Below, in pieces: positions 1 through 8,825 of a DNA stretch of 64,000 nt. The notes beneath the pieces are model-generated. The model searched no databases, was not told the origin of the DNA, and saw nothing but the letters and a program-made list of their open reading frames with translations. Position numbers and translations under genes: made by a program. Positions within the stretch are counted from its first letter, which is position 1; each line of letters opens with the position of its first letter. Origin of the DNA: Actinomycetospora soli (GTDB lineage Bacteria > Actinomycetota > Actinomycetes > Mycobacteriales > Pseudonocardiaceae); NCBI RefSeq assembly GCF_021026295.1, contig NZ_JAJNDA010000014.1, positions 1 through 64,000 of the forward strand, in the 5' to 3' direction.

Positions 1-91
1 GCTTCGAGTCCCCGTGATCACGCAACCGGTCCTCATACATGCGCACCGCACGAGCCCGGGTCTCCGGGTCGAACTTCCGAGGTGGGGCCAC
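1..91 (-). CDS. IS3-family transposase OrfA, N-terminal fragment
   Basis: A GTG start at 91, preceded by AAGGAG 9 bases upstream, opens a frame reading VAPPRKFDPETRARAVRMYE and onward off the left edge. The K-F/Y-x-P-E-x-R-x-R-A-V-R-M pattern is the beginning of the helix-turn-helix OrfA protein of IS3-type elements, which binds the element ends; the DDE catalytic OrfB would lie further left. Only about 30 residues are visible, so subgroup and integrity cannot be judged. Confidence 0.6.
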   Translation of the reverse strand, partial: MAPPRKFDPETRARAVRMYEDRLRDHGDSK

Positions 92-143
92 AGCAGCAGT
101 CTCCTTGCTACATCAGAGCCTCACCACCAGCCGGGGCGGTTCA
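1..143 (-). mobile_element. IS3-type insertion sequence, left end (cut by window edge)
   Basis: Seen: on the minus strand a terminal sequence beginning TGAACCGCCCCGG (143 down to 131) is followed by an AAGGAG ribosome site and the first 30 codons of a transposase A-type protein. TGAACC-type ends with a downstream orfA are usual for actinobacterial IS3-family elements (family knowledge). The outer tip abuts in-frame IS110 transposase sequence at 144-145, so this element appears to have landed inside the IS110 copy. The other end, and hence the target duplication, lies outside the window. Confidence 0.6.
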
Positions 144-897
144 CCTGCTGGCCTGCTTCCCTGCCGCGGTCGGCCTGTTCGCCGCCCTCGACAGCCCGAT
201 CAGCCTGCGGTTCCTGGCCCGCTTCCCAGGACCGAGCAAGGCCAGTTGGCTCTCCGCGAAGCGGATGAACGCCTGGCTAGCCGGAGCCGGCTACTGCGGA
301 CGCAAGACCGCCGAGGAACTTTTCGCCCACCTCGACCGCGCGCCGACCGGGATCACCGGCCCCGCCGAACACGCGATGACCGTGATCACCGAGCAGCTGG
401 TGGCGACGCTCCGCGACCTGCGCACCCGCATCGAGGTCCTCGACGGCCAAATCGCTGAGAGTCTCGCCCTGCACCCCGACGGTCCGACCTTCGCCAGCCT
501 GCCTCGCGCCGGGGTCAACCGCGCGGCGCTCCTGCTCGCCGAGATCGGCGACTGCCGATCCCGGTTCCCCGACGACACCGCGCTGGCAGCCGCGGCAGGC
601 GTTGCGCCCTCCACCCGCGCCAGCGGCAAGCGCCACCACGTCGCATTCCGCCACAGCTGCGACAAGAAACTGCGCGAAGCCCTCGTCGACTTCGCTGCCG
701 ACAGCCGACAAGCCAGCCCCTGGGCCCGCGACATCTACGACCGAGCCCGCGCCCGCGGCAAACGCCACCCCCACGCCGTCCGGATCCTCGCCCGAGCCTG
801 GCTACGGGTGATCTGGCGCTGCTGGAACGACCAGACCACCTACCAGCCCGAGCGCCACGGCGGCCTCCAGACCCTGCTCCCAGCCGCCCCGGCTTGA
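144..897 (+). pseudogene. IS110-family transposase, N-terminally truncated remnant
   Basis: The frame from about 145 encodes some 250 residues typical of the C-terminal two thirds of IS110/IS116/IS902 transposases: the L-F-A-x-L-D-S-P-I-x-L region, a helix-hairpin-helix-like Transposase_20 part near SLPRAGVNRAALLLAEIGD and the basic end with AWLRVIWRCW. The N-terminal DEDD catalytic domain is missing and replaced by the IS3-type end at 143. An open frame begins earlier at 82 but its first 20 codons are IS3 end sequence. In IS110 elements the guide (bridge) RNA lies in the non-coding left end, which is also gone, so this copy should be immobile. Confidence 0.75.
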
Positions 898-907
898 CAC
901 AGGGCTC

Positions 908-1846
908 TCAGGCCTGACCGTGGGCCCAGAGCAGGAACGCGGCCGCGTCGTCGAGGTCGGCGAAGCCCGCGCCGAGCGCGTCGACGAGCAGGTCGTTCGA
1001 GCCGCACGCCACCCGGCCGATCGTGTGGCGCCCGCGGTCGACCGGCGGGAGCTCCACGCCGAGCACCGAGGCCACGATCTCGCGCTTGCCCTCGCCGCCC
1101 GACCCGCCGTCGACGGTGAGGATCGGCAGGAACCGCTCCGGGCGGGCGACGGCGAGGACGTGGGTGAGCACCGACTCGCGCGCCCCGCCCATCGCGTGGG
1201 GGCTCGTCTGGTCCACGAGGGCGGTGAAGCGGTCCTCGAGCGGCGGGTCGTCCGGGGACTGCTCGTCGTCCCCGCTCTCGCCGCGCAGCAGGTACTCGAT
1301 CGCGTCGCGGAACCGCTGCGAGGCGTCGCGGTCGCCGAGCTTGCGCCACTCGCGGGAGAACGACGAGGTGTTGCCGGACAGGGCCAGGACGTCGGTGGTG
1401 ACGAAGTCCTTCAGCTGCCCCGGCTCGGCGTGCGGGAGCCCGGCGCGGCTGAACATCAGCTCGTACAGCCGCCGGAAGTCCGCGGCGTAGGGGTCGGGGC
1501 GCGGCCGCGCGCGGGGCCACGCGGCCTTCAGGGCGGCCAGGCGCTGCAGCGCCTCGCCGGGGACGTCGTCGAGCGTCGGGAACCGCCGCACCACCGGCGC
1601 GGCCGTGGCCGCAGGGGCCGGGGCCGGGCGCGTGGTCGTCGTCGTGGTTGCCGTCGCCCGGGGCGCGCGGGCGCGCGGCGCGGGCGTCTTCACGGGCTTC
1701 GGGGTCACCGCCCGGGGCGACACGGGGCGGGCGCCGTGCATCCAGTGGTGGCCGCACGACGTGCACCGCATCTCGTTGCGGCCGTCGTCCGCCATCCCGA
1801 CGTACTCCGCTGCTCCGACCTCGCAGCTCGGACACGCCAGCGCCAT
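908..1846 (-). CDS. Zinc-ribbon hypothetical protein
   Basis: 312 residues from the ATG at 1846, chosen because GAGGGAG lies just upstream; the frame stays open further but reads as non-coding. The N-terminus holds CPSC and CTSC pairs (about residues 5 and 28) forming a small zinc ribbon. A Pro/Ala/Thr-rich linker (about 45-85) follows, then a folded domain of about 220 residues with no motif I recognise, including a DPPLEDRFTALVDQTSPHAMGG segment interrupted here as DPPLEDRF and TSPHAMGG. No signal peptide or membrane segment. It lies immediately beyond the IS110 remnant and downstream of lhr on the same strand (85-base gap). Function unknown. Confidence 0.65.
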   Translation of the reverse strand: MALACPSCEVGAAEYVGMADDGRNEMRCTSCGHHWMHGARPVSPRAVTPKPVKTPAPRARAPRATATTTTTTRPAPAPAATAAPVVRRFPTLDDVPGEALQRLAALKAAWPRARPRPDPYAADFRRLYELMFSRAGLPHAEPGQLKDFVTTDVLALSGNTSSFSREWRKLGDRDASQRFRDAIEYLLRGESGDDEQSPDDPPLEDRFTALVDQTSPHAMGGARESVLTHVLAVARPERFLPILTVDGGSGGEGKREIVASVLGVELPPVDRGRHTIGRVACGSNDLLVDALGAGFADLDDAAAFLLWAHGQA

Positions 1847-1931
1847 CGGTCTCCCTCTCGTGAACGGCCTTGCCGGGTCCCATCTTGCCCGCCCCGGCCC
1901 GACCGCGCGCCCGGCCCCGCCGGCGGCCGGC

Positions 1932-4900
1932 TCACGCCCGGATGCGCAGGCCCTTCGGGCTGTTCCGGAACCCGGCCTCGCCCAGCGCCTCGGCGAGCAC
2001 ACCGTCCAGTGCGCTCGACCCGTCGGTGCGCTCCACCGACAACCCGCCGAGCGACCCGTCCCGGACGGCGGTGGTCAGCGCCGTCGCGGCCTCGGTCAGC
2101 CGGTCGCGGTCGTCGGTGAACGACAGCAGGGACTTCCCCCCGCGCTCGACGTAGATCGTCGGCTCCCCGTCGGTGAGCACCACGAGCGCGCCGGCCTTGC
2201 GACCCGGCCGGTGCCCGGTGGTGCCGTCCTGCGCCGCGCGGGTCGGCGGCCACTCCAGGGCGGCCCCCCACGGCTGGGCCGGGTCGGTGGCGGCGAGGAC
2301 CAGGGCCTGCTGGCCGCGGGCGGAGGCGTCGTCGTCGCGGGAGGTGGCGCGGAGCCGGTCGATCGCGCCGGGCACCGCGAACTGGGCCGCGCCGAGCCCC
2401 TCGACGACGTAGCCCCGGCGGCAGCGGCCCGACTCCTCCATCGCGCGCAGCACCGGGTAGATGCCGGCGAAGCCGCCGGTGATCCGCTCGGTGTCGAGGG
2501 CGCCGCGGGTGAGCACCCCGTGCCGTTCGAGGAACGACTCGGTCCGGGCCTGCGTGCGCCGGGTCGGGTCCGGCTCCCGCTCCGGCACCGCCGACCAGCG
2601 ACCCGCCACGGTCGGCGGGCCCGTGCGTGAGGGCATCTGCGGCCGCCCCACCCGCGCGTAGCGGCCGCGCGACGGCGCGCGGCGCTGCTTGTGCGCGGCC
2701 TTCGACCGGCCGCCGCCGCCCGCCACGAGCGCCCGGACCGGGGCGAGGGTGTCGTTCGTGGCGTGGCCCGCCCACACGAGGTCCCACAGCGCCTCGACCG
2801 TGGTCGGGTCGTCGGGGATCGTCTCACCGGCGTCGCGCAGGATCGTGCCCGCGCGGTCGGCCAGCGTGCGGAAGAACAGTGCGCCCCCGCCGTCGAGGGC
2901 CTCGAGCAGCGCCCGGTGCAGCGGCGACCCGTCCAACCCGTCGTCGGGCTCGGGCAGCATCAGGTCGGCGATGTCGGCCGGGGCGACCGCGAGCCACCCG
3001 TCCCCGCCCGAGAGCGTGCCGCAGCCGGTCCAGGTCACCTCGCCGGCGGTGGTGAGCTCGTCGAGCAGCGCGGGCGTGTAGCCGGGCAGCCGGGCCGGCA
3101 GCACCAGCGACTCCCACGCGCTCGCGGGCACCGGGGCGCCCGCGAGCTGCTCGATCACGTTGAGCACGTCGTCCGGGCTCGGCGCGCGGCGGCGGCGCCC
3201 GCCGATGCCGTGCCAGGACGGGAGGAACCGTCCGAGCGCCGCCGGCTCGACGGGCTCGACCTCCGCCCGCAGCCGGGCCAGCGACCCCCGCCGGATGCGG
3301 CGCAGCACCTCGGCGTCGCAGAAGTCGATCCCGCCGCCGTCGGCCGGTCCGGTGTCGCCCGGGATGGGCGGGGCGTCGGTCGGCCGCAGCTCCCCGCGCA
3401 CGAGCCGACCCGCGCCGGCCATGCGCTCCAGCACCGACGACACCACGGCCGGCCCGAGCCCGAAGCGCCGCGCGGCGGCCGACGCCGGGAACGGGCCGCG
3501 GGTGCGGGCGTACCGGGCGAGGAGGTCGCCCAGCGGGTCGGCGACCGGCTCGGTGAACGCCTCGGGGACGCCGACGGGCAGGCCGGCGCCGAGCGCGTCG
3601 CGCAGCCGCCCCGCGTCCTCGATGGCCACCCACCGCCGCTCCCCGGCGATCTTGACCCGGAGCGCCCGCCGGGCGGTCTCCAGCTCCGCGAGCCACTCCT
3701 CGCGCACCCCGCGCCCGGCGGCTTCCGCGGTCGTCAGGTCGCCGACGAAGCGGAGCAGGTCGGCGGTGCCCTCCACGTCGCGCACGTGGCGTTCGGGGTC
3801 GGTGCGCTGCAGCCCCGCCTCGACCTCGGCCAGGACCTCGACGTCGAGCAGCTCGCGGATGGCCTCCGACCCGAGCAGCTCGGCGAGCAGCGTCGAGTCC
3901 AGCGAGAGCGCCGCCGCCCGCCGTTCGGCCAGCGGGGCGTCCATCTCGTAGAGGAACATCCCGACGTAGCCGAACATCAGCGTGCGCGCGAACGGCGAGG
4001 CCGACGGCGTGGCGACGTCGACCACCTGCACCGCCCGCGACCGGACGTCGCGCATGAGCTCGACCAGCCCCGGCACGTCGTACACGTCCTGCAGGCACTC
4101 CCGGTAGGTCTCGAGCACGACCGGGAACTGCTCGTACTTCGAGGCCACCGACATCAGCTGGGCGGCCTTCTGCCGCTGCTGCCACAGCGGGGTGCGCCGC
4201 GTCGGATCGCGGCGGGGGAGCAGCAGCGACCGGGCTGCGCACTCCCGGAAGCGCGCGGCGAACAGCGCCGACCCGCTGACCTCGGCCGTCACCAGCTGGT
4301 CGACCTCGTCGGGGTCGAGCAGCACGTCCTCGGCGCCGGGGAGGATCTCCGCGCCCGTGTCGTCGAGGGTGTCGGGCAGCCGCAGCACGATCCCGTCGTC
4401 GGCCGAGGCCGCCGAGACCTCCAGCCCGCGCTGCTCGCGGAACCGCGCCGCGATCGCCAGTGCCCACGGGGCGTTGACCTGCGCCCCGAACGGCGAGTGC
4501 ACGACGATCCGCCAGTCGCCCAGCTCGTCGCGGAACCGCTCGACCACGATCGTGCGGTCGCTCGGGACGTGCCGCGTCGCGTCCCGCTGCTCACCGAGGT
4601 AGCCGACGAGGTTGTCCACCGCCCAGGCGTCGAGTCCCGCCGCGGCCGCGCGCTCCCGCGCCGCGGCGTCGTCGGCCCCGGCGATCTCGCGGACGAAGGC
4701 CCCCAGCGCGCGACCGAGCTCCAGCGGCCGGCCGAGCGCGTCGCCCTTCCAGAACGGCATCCGGCCCGGCACCCCAGGCGCGGGCTCGGCGATCACCCGG
4801 TCGCGCGTGATGTCGAGGACCCGCCAGGTGGTGGACCCCAGCAGGAACGTGTCGCCCGCCCGCGACTCGTAGACCATCTCCTCGTCGAGCTCGCCGACCC

Positions 4901-6668
4901 GCGAGCCGCCCGTGCCGTTCTCCCCGGAGCCGGGGGTGACGACGGTGTAGAGCCCGCGGTCGGGGATCGTGCCCCCGGAGGTCACCGCGAGGCGCTGGGC
5001 GCCCGGCCGGCCCGCCAGCTCGTCGGTGACCCGGTCCCACGTGATGCGCGGCCGCAGCTCGCCGAACTCCTCGCTCGGGTAGCGCCCCGCGAGCATGTCG
5101 AGCACCGAGGTCATCGCCGAGTCGGGCAGCCCGCTGAAGGGTGCGGCCCGCCGGACGAGCGCCGTCAGGTCGGACAGCGACCAGTTCTCCATCGCGGTCA
5201 TCGCGACGACGTGCTGGGCCAGGACGTCCAGCGGGTTGCGCGGGTAGCGCATCGCCTCGATCTTCCCGGCCGCCATACGCTCGGCCACGACCGCGCACGA
5301 GACGAGGTCGCCCCGGTACTTCGGGAACACCACGCCCTCGGACACGGCGCCGACCTGGTGGCCCGCGCGCCCGACCCGCTGCAGCCCGCTCGCCACCGAC
5401 GGCGGCGCCTCGACCTGCACCACGAGGTCCACCGCGCCCATGTCGATGCCGAGCTCCAGGCTCGACGTGGCGACCACGCACGGCAGCTGCCCGGACTTCA
5501 GCGCCTCCTCCACGAGCGTGCGCTGCGTGCGGCTCATCGAGCCGTGGTGCGCCCGCGCCACGATCACCTCGGCGGGCTCGGCCACGCCGGACTGCCCGAC
5601 CGCCTCCGCCGGGAAGGGTCCCCTCGTGACGACGGGTTCCTCGTCCGTCTCCTCGTCCGTCTCCTCGTCGAGGTCGACCGGCTCGGCCTCGGCCTGGGCC
5701 ACGGCCGCCCGTTCGGTGGCGAGCTCGTTGATCCGCGCCGTCAGCCGTTCGGCCAGCCGACGCGAGTTCGCGAAGACGATCGTGGAGCGGTGGGCCTCGA
5801 CGAGGTCGAGCACCTTCTCCTGCACCGCGGGCCAGATCGACGCCCGCTGCGCCGCACCGGCCGCCGAGCCCTCGACCTCCTCCTCGACCCCCGGGCCGCT
5901 CTGGTTGTCGCCGGCGTCCAGGGCGCTCATGTCCTCGACCGGGACGACCACGCCGACCTGCACGACCTTCGTGGACTCCGGCTGCACCACCCGCACCGGG
6001 CGCCCGCCCGCGAGGAAGGTCGACACCTCCTCGACCGGCCGCACGGTCGCCGACAGCCCGATCCGCTGCGCGGGCGCGTCGAGCAGCGCGTCGAGGCGTT
6101 CCAGCGACAGCGCGAGGTGCGCCCCGCGCTTCGAGGCCAGGACGGCGTGCACCTCGTCGACGATCACGGTGTCGACCCCGCGCAGCGACTCCCGCGCTGC
6201 GGACGTGAGCAGCAGGAACAGCGACTCCGGCGTGGTGACCAGGACGTCGGGCGGGGTCCGGTTGAAGGTGCGCCGCTCGTCGGCCGGGGTGTCGCCGGTG
6301 CGGGACCCGACGGTGATGTCGGGCTCCGGCAGCCCGAGCCGGTGCGTGGCCTGGCGCAGCCCGGCGAGGGGTGAGCGGAGGTTGCGCTGCACGTCGACGG
6401 TCAGCGCCTTCATCGGCGACACGTAGAGCACGCGGCAGCGCCGCGTCGGCTCCTCGGGCAGCGGGGCGGACGCCAGCCGGTCGAGCGCCCAGAGGAACGC
6501 CGCCAGCGTCTTGCCCGAGCCGGTGGGAGCGACGACCAGGGCGTGCTCCCCGTCGGCGACCGCGTCCCACGCGCCCGCCTGCGCGGCGGTCGGCTCACCG
6601 AAGGCCCCGGTGAACCAGTCCCGCGTGGCGGGGGAGAAGCGGTCGAGAACGGTCACAGCGTCATGCAT
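1932..6668 (-). CDS. lhr: ATP-dependent helicase Lhr (large helicase-related)
   Basis: 1578 residues, the usual size of the long actinobacterial Lhr. Superfamily 2 helicase: Walker A APTGSGKT at about 47-54, DEVH box at 171-174, motif III SAT at about 206, and a motif VI-like QRVGRAGHQ in the second RecA domain. The C-terminal half holds the winged-helix and long Lhr-CTD region. Lhr moves 3'-5' on single-stranded DNA and unwinds DNA and RNA:DNA hybrids; mycobacterial lhr is induced by DNA damage (family knowledge). An acidic EETDEETDEE stretch, encoded by a 12-bp tandem repeat at 5639-5670, is inserted in the first helicase half. Start is the ATG at 6668; a GTG four codons later is an alternative. 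Confidence 0.93.
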   Translation of the reverse strand: MHDAVTVLDRFSPATRDWFTGAFGEPTAAQAGAWDAVADGEHALVVAPTGSGKTLAAFLWALDRLASAPLPEEPTRRCRVLYVSPMKALTVDVQRNLRSPLAGLRQATHRLGLPEPDITVGSRTGDTPADERRTFNRTPPDVLVTTPESLFLLLTSAARESLRGVDTVIVDEVHAVLASKRGAHLALSLERLDALLDAPAQRIGLSATVRPVEEVSTFLAGGRPVRVVQPESTKVVQVGVVVPVEDMSALDAGDNQSGPGVEEEVEGSAAGAAQRASIWPAVQEKVLDLVEAHRSTIVFANSRRLAERLTARINELATERAAVAQAEAEPVDLDEETDEETDEEPVVTRGPFPAEAVGQSGVAEPAEVIVARAHHGSMSRTQRTLVEEALKSGQLPCVVATSSLELGIDMGAVDLVVQVEAPPSVASGLQRVGRAGHQVGAVSEGVVFPKYRGDLVSCAVVAERMAAGKIEAMRYPRNPLDVLAQHVVAMTAMENWSLSDLTALVRRAAPFSGLPDSAMTSVLDMLAGRYPSEEFGELRPRITWDRVTDELAGRPGAQRLAVTSGGTIPDRGLYTVVTPGSGENGTGGSRVGELDEEMVYESRAGDTFLLGSTTWRVLDITRDRVIAEPAPGVPGRMPFWKGDALGRPLELGRALGAFVREIAGADDAAARERAAAAGLDAWAVDNLVGYLGEQRDATRHVPSDRTIVVERFRDELGDWRIVVHSPFGAQVNAPWALAIAARFREQRGLEVSAASADDGIVLRLPDTLDDTGAEILPGAEDVLLDPDEVDQLVTAEVSGSALFAARFRECAARSLLLPRRDPTRRTPLWQQRQKAAQLMSVASKYEQFPVVLETYRECLQDVYDVPGLVELMRDVRSRAVQVVDVATPSASPFARTLMFGYVGMFLYEMDAPLAERRAAALSLDSTLLAELLGSEAIRELLDVEVLAEVEAGLQRTDPERHVRDVEGTADLLRFVGDLTTAEAAGRGVREEWLAELETARRALRVKIAGERRWVAIEDAGRLRDALGAGLPVGVPEAFTEPVADPLGDLLARYARTRGPFPASAAARRFGLGPAVVSSVLERMAGAGRLVRGELRPTDAPPIPGDTGPADGGGIDFCDAEVLRRIRRGSLARLRAEVEPVEPAALGRFLPSWHGIGGRRRRAPSPDDVLNVIEQLAGAPVPASAWESLVLPARLPGYTPALLDELTTAGEVTWTGCGTLSGGDGWLAVAPADIADLMLPEPDDGLDGSPLHRALLEALDGGGALFFRTLADRAGTILRDAGETIPDDPTTVEALWDLVWAGHATNDTLAPVRALVAGGGGRSKAAHKQRRAPSRGRYARVGRPQMPSRTGPPTVAGRWSAVPEREPDPTRRTQARTESFLERHGVLTRGALDTERITGGFAGIYPVLRAMEESGRCRRGYVVEGLGAAQFAVPGAIDRLRATSRDDDASARGQQALVLAATDPAQPWGAALEWPPTRAAQDGTTGHRPGRKAGALVVLTDGEPTIYVERGGKSLLSFTDDRDRLTEAATALTTAVRDGSLGGLSVERTDGSSALDGVLAEALGEAGFRNSPKGLRIRA

Positions 6669-6697
6669 ACCCCTCGGGTCCGACAGTCACCGCCCGC

Positions 6698-6832
6698 TCA
6701 CCGTCGCTGGGAGAACCACCAACGCAGCAGCACCACGAGCGCGGCGACGAGCCCGAGGACCGCCAGCACCGGTCCGAGCCACTCGTAGCCGGCCGGGGTC
6801 GGGAGGCCGATCTGCGCGAAGAGGACATCCAC
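6698..6832 (-). CDS. 44-residue single-pass membrane peptide
   Basis: A short frame from GTG 6832 to TGA 6698 reads VDVLFAQIGLPTPAGYEW followed by a hydrophobic run GPVLAVLGLVAALVVLL and a basic tail RWWFSQRR. This layout (short outside part, one membrane helix, Arg-rich inside end) is what a real small membrane protein would show. It sits in the gap between the response-regulator stop (6843) and the lhr start (6668) on the same strand. No good ribosome site is visible, so expression is uncertain and function unknown. Confidence 0.45.
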   Translation of the reverse strand: MDVLFAQIGLPTPAGYEWLGPVLAVLGLVAALVVLLRWWFSQRR

Positions 6833-6842
6833 GACACCGAGG

Positions 6843-7502
6843 CTACCGATCGGCGGCCACCGTCAGCCCGGCGTCGCGGGCCAGCAGCGCCAGCTGCGTC
6901 CGGTTCTCCAGGTCGAGCTTCGTGAGCGCCGCGGACAGGTAGGTCTTCACCGTCGACAGCGAGAGCAGCAGCTCGGCCGCGATCCGCGCGTTGCCCCAGC
7001 CCTGCCCGACCGCCGCGGCCACCGCCCGCTCCTGCTCGGAGAGCGCCGCGAGCCGCTCGGTCGCCTCCCGCGCGGGGTTCGGCCCGCCCGTGGCGGCGGA
7101 GATGACCCGCCGCGCCACGCCGGGCGACAGGCTCGGCTCGCCGCGCGCGGCCCGGCGCACCGCGTCCTCGATCTCGGCCGGGGCCGTGTCCTTGACCAGG
7201 TAGCCGACCGCGCCCGCGCGCAGGGCGTCCAGCACGTCGTCGTCGGTCTCGAAGGTGGTCAGCACGAGGACGGCGGGCGCCCCGGGGCGCGCGGCGAGTC
7301 CGGCGGTCGCGCGCACGCCGTCCACCCGGCGCATCCGCAGGTCCATCAGCACGACGTCGGGCGCGTGCTCGGCCACGGCGGCCGGGACCTCGTCGCCGTC
7401 CGCGGCCTCGCCGACCACCTCGAGGTCGTCGGCCCCGCCGAGCATCAGGCGCAGCCCGGACCGGACGAGGGGGTCGTCGTCCACGATCAGCACCGCGATC
7501 AC
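6843..7502 (-). CDS. NarL/LuxR-family response regulator
   Basis: 219 residues. The receiver domain begins VIAVLIVDDDP, with acidic pocket D9-D10, phosphoacceptor Asp in DVVLMDLRM and conserved Lys in YLVKDT. A LuxR-type helix-turn-helix occupies the end (LSEQERAVAAAVGQGWGNAR...LSLSTVKTYLS). The GTG start at 7502 overlaps the kinase stop (GTGA), so kinase and regulator are translationally coupled. It probably binds DNA as a phosphorylated dimer; targets are unknown, though the divergent glycosyltransferase and its own operon are the nearest candidates. Confidence 0.9.
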   Translation of the reverse strand: MIAVLIVDDDPLVRSGLRLMLGGADDLEVVGEAADGDEVPAAVAEHAPDVVLMDLRMRRVDGVRATAGLAARPGAPAVLVLTTFETDDDVLDALRAGAVGYLVKDTAPAEIEDAVRRAARGEPSLSPGVARRVISAATGGPNPAREATERLAALSEQERAVAAAVGQGWGNARIAAELLLSLSTVKTYLSAALTKLDLENRTQLALLARDAGLTVAADR

Positions 7503-8692
7503 GACGCGACCTCCGCCGCCCGGCGCACCGCGGCGGGCCAGGGGATGCGCACCGCGACGCGGAAGGACCCGCCGTCGGGACCGCAGGAGAGCACCTCGCC
7601 GCCCGCGAGCTCGACGCGTTCGGCGATGCCGACGAGGCCCGTGCCGCCCGGCCCGACGGGCACCGGCGCCGGCAGCGGGTTGGCGACCACCAGCTCCGCC
7701 GCGCCCCCGGCGCGGCCGTGCAGGCGCACCTCGACGGGGCACCCGGGAGCGTGCCGCGCGGCGTTCGTCAGCGCCTCCTGCGTGATCCGGTACAGGGTGC
7801 GCCCGCACTCGTCGGGGACGGCGGCGGCCCCGCCGACGAGGTCGTCGTGCAGGGCGATCTCGGCCCCGGCGGCGCGGACGCCGTCGACGAGCCGGTCGAG
7901 GTCGGCGAGCGTCGGTTGCGGGGCGCGCTCGGCGTCCGCGGCGTCCTCGCCCTCGGTGCGCAGGACGCCGAGGATCACCCGCAGGTCGTTCAGCGCGTCC
8001 TGCGCCCCGGTGCGGATGACCTCCAGCGCGTCGTCGATCTCGGCCGGGTCGACCGCCCGGCCGCCCCGCCGCCGGTGCGCGAGCGCCGCCGCGTGCATGG
8101 AGACCAGGGAGAGGCGGTGCCCGAGGACGTCGTGCATCTCGCGCGCGATGCGGGTCCGCTCGCCGGTGCGGGCCGCCTCGGCGCGCAGCGCGGCCTCCCG
8201 CTCGGCCCGCCGGGCCCGCTCGACGAGGGACTCGAGCAACTGGGCCCGGGCCCGCACGGCGGCGCCGGAGGCGATGACGGCGGCGGAGATGAGCACCGCC
8301 CAGCCGAGGGTGCCCCACGACGTCGAGTCGGGCCGGACGTCGCGGAACGTCCACTGCACGGGGCTGATCGCGAGCGAAACGCCGCTGAGCACGGCCGCCA
8401 CGGGCCACGGGCGGCGCACGGCGACCGCGAAGGTGGCGACGGCACCGGCGAGCCACGCGGTGGTGACGACGAGGCCGGTCAGCCCGATCGCCACCGCCAC
8501 CGCGACCGGTGCCCGCCGGCGGGCGAGGAGCAGACCGGTGGCCACGAGCCCGCCCGCGAGGTCGATCCACCACCAGGCCGGGGCCTCGGGGAAGACCGGG
8601 GGCGCCGGGCCGAGCGAGAGCCACACGCCGAGCAGCGCGATCGCGGCCGCGCCGCCGTCGAGCAGACGCGGGTGCAGCGTCGACGTCCTCAC
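7499..8692 (-). CDS. DesK/NarL-type sensor histidine kinase
   Basis: 397 residues from GTG 8692, an internal start in a longer open frame, chosen because the membrane part begins soon after. Four to five hydrophobic segments in the first 170 residues (for example AAAIALLGVWLSLG, VAVAVAIGLTGLVVTTAWLAG) anchor the sensor. A HisKA_3 domain follows with phospho-His in REMHDVLGHRLSLV, then a HATPase with N-box ALTNAARHAPG and glycine loop GTGLVGIAERV. No large outside domain is present, so the stimulus is likely sensed in or at the membrane. Confidence 0.88.
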   Translation of the reverse strand: MRTSTLHPRLLDGGAAAIALLGVWLSLGPAPPVFPEAPAWWWIDLAGGLVATGLLLARRRAPVAVAVAIGLTGLVVTTAWLAGAVATFAVAVRRPWPVAAVLSGVSLAISPVQWTFRDVRPDSTSWGTLGWAVLISAAVIASGAAVRARAQLLESLVERARRAEREAALRAEAARTGERTRIAREMHDVLGHRLSLVSMHAAALAHRRRGGRAVDPAEIDDALEVIRTGAQDALNDLRVILGVLRTEGEDAADAERAPQPTLADLDRLVDGVRAAGAEIALHDDLVGGAAAVPDECGRTLYRITQEALTNAARHAPGCPVEVRLHGRAGGAAELVVANPLPAPVPVGPGGTGLVGIAERVELAGGEVLSCGPDGGSFRVAVRIPWPAAVRRAAEVAS

Positions 8693-8825
8693 GACCGCCG
8701 ACGCTAGTGCCGACCCCCGACGGCGGGCCTCCTCCGAAGGTCGACGACCCGGTGACCGAAGGATGACCCGACCGGGCACGAACACCCGAGGCGCCCGACC
8801 GGCCGGTCGCGTGAGGCTGACCGCC

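Noticed and set aside
2691-6374. 1227-codon open frame opposite lhr
   Set aside because: High-GC antisense shadow: Arg/Gly/Pro/His-rich, no motifs, fully covered by lhr. The same applies to long frames at 6843-9965 (upstream part), 13368-16403, 25324-28680, 50195-53122 and 53945-57160.
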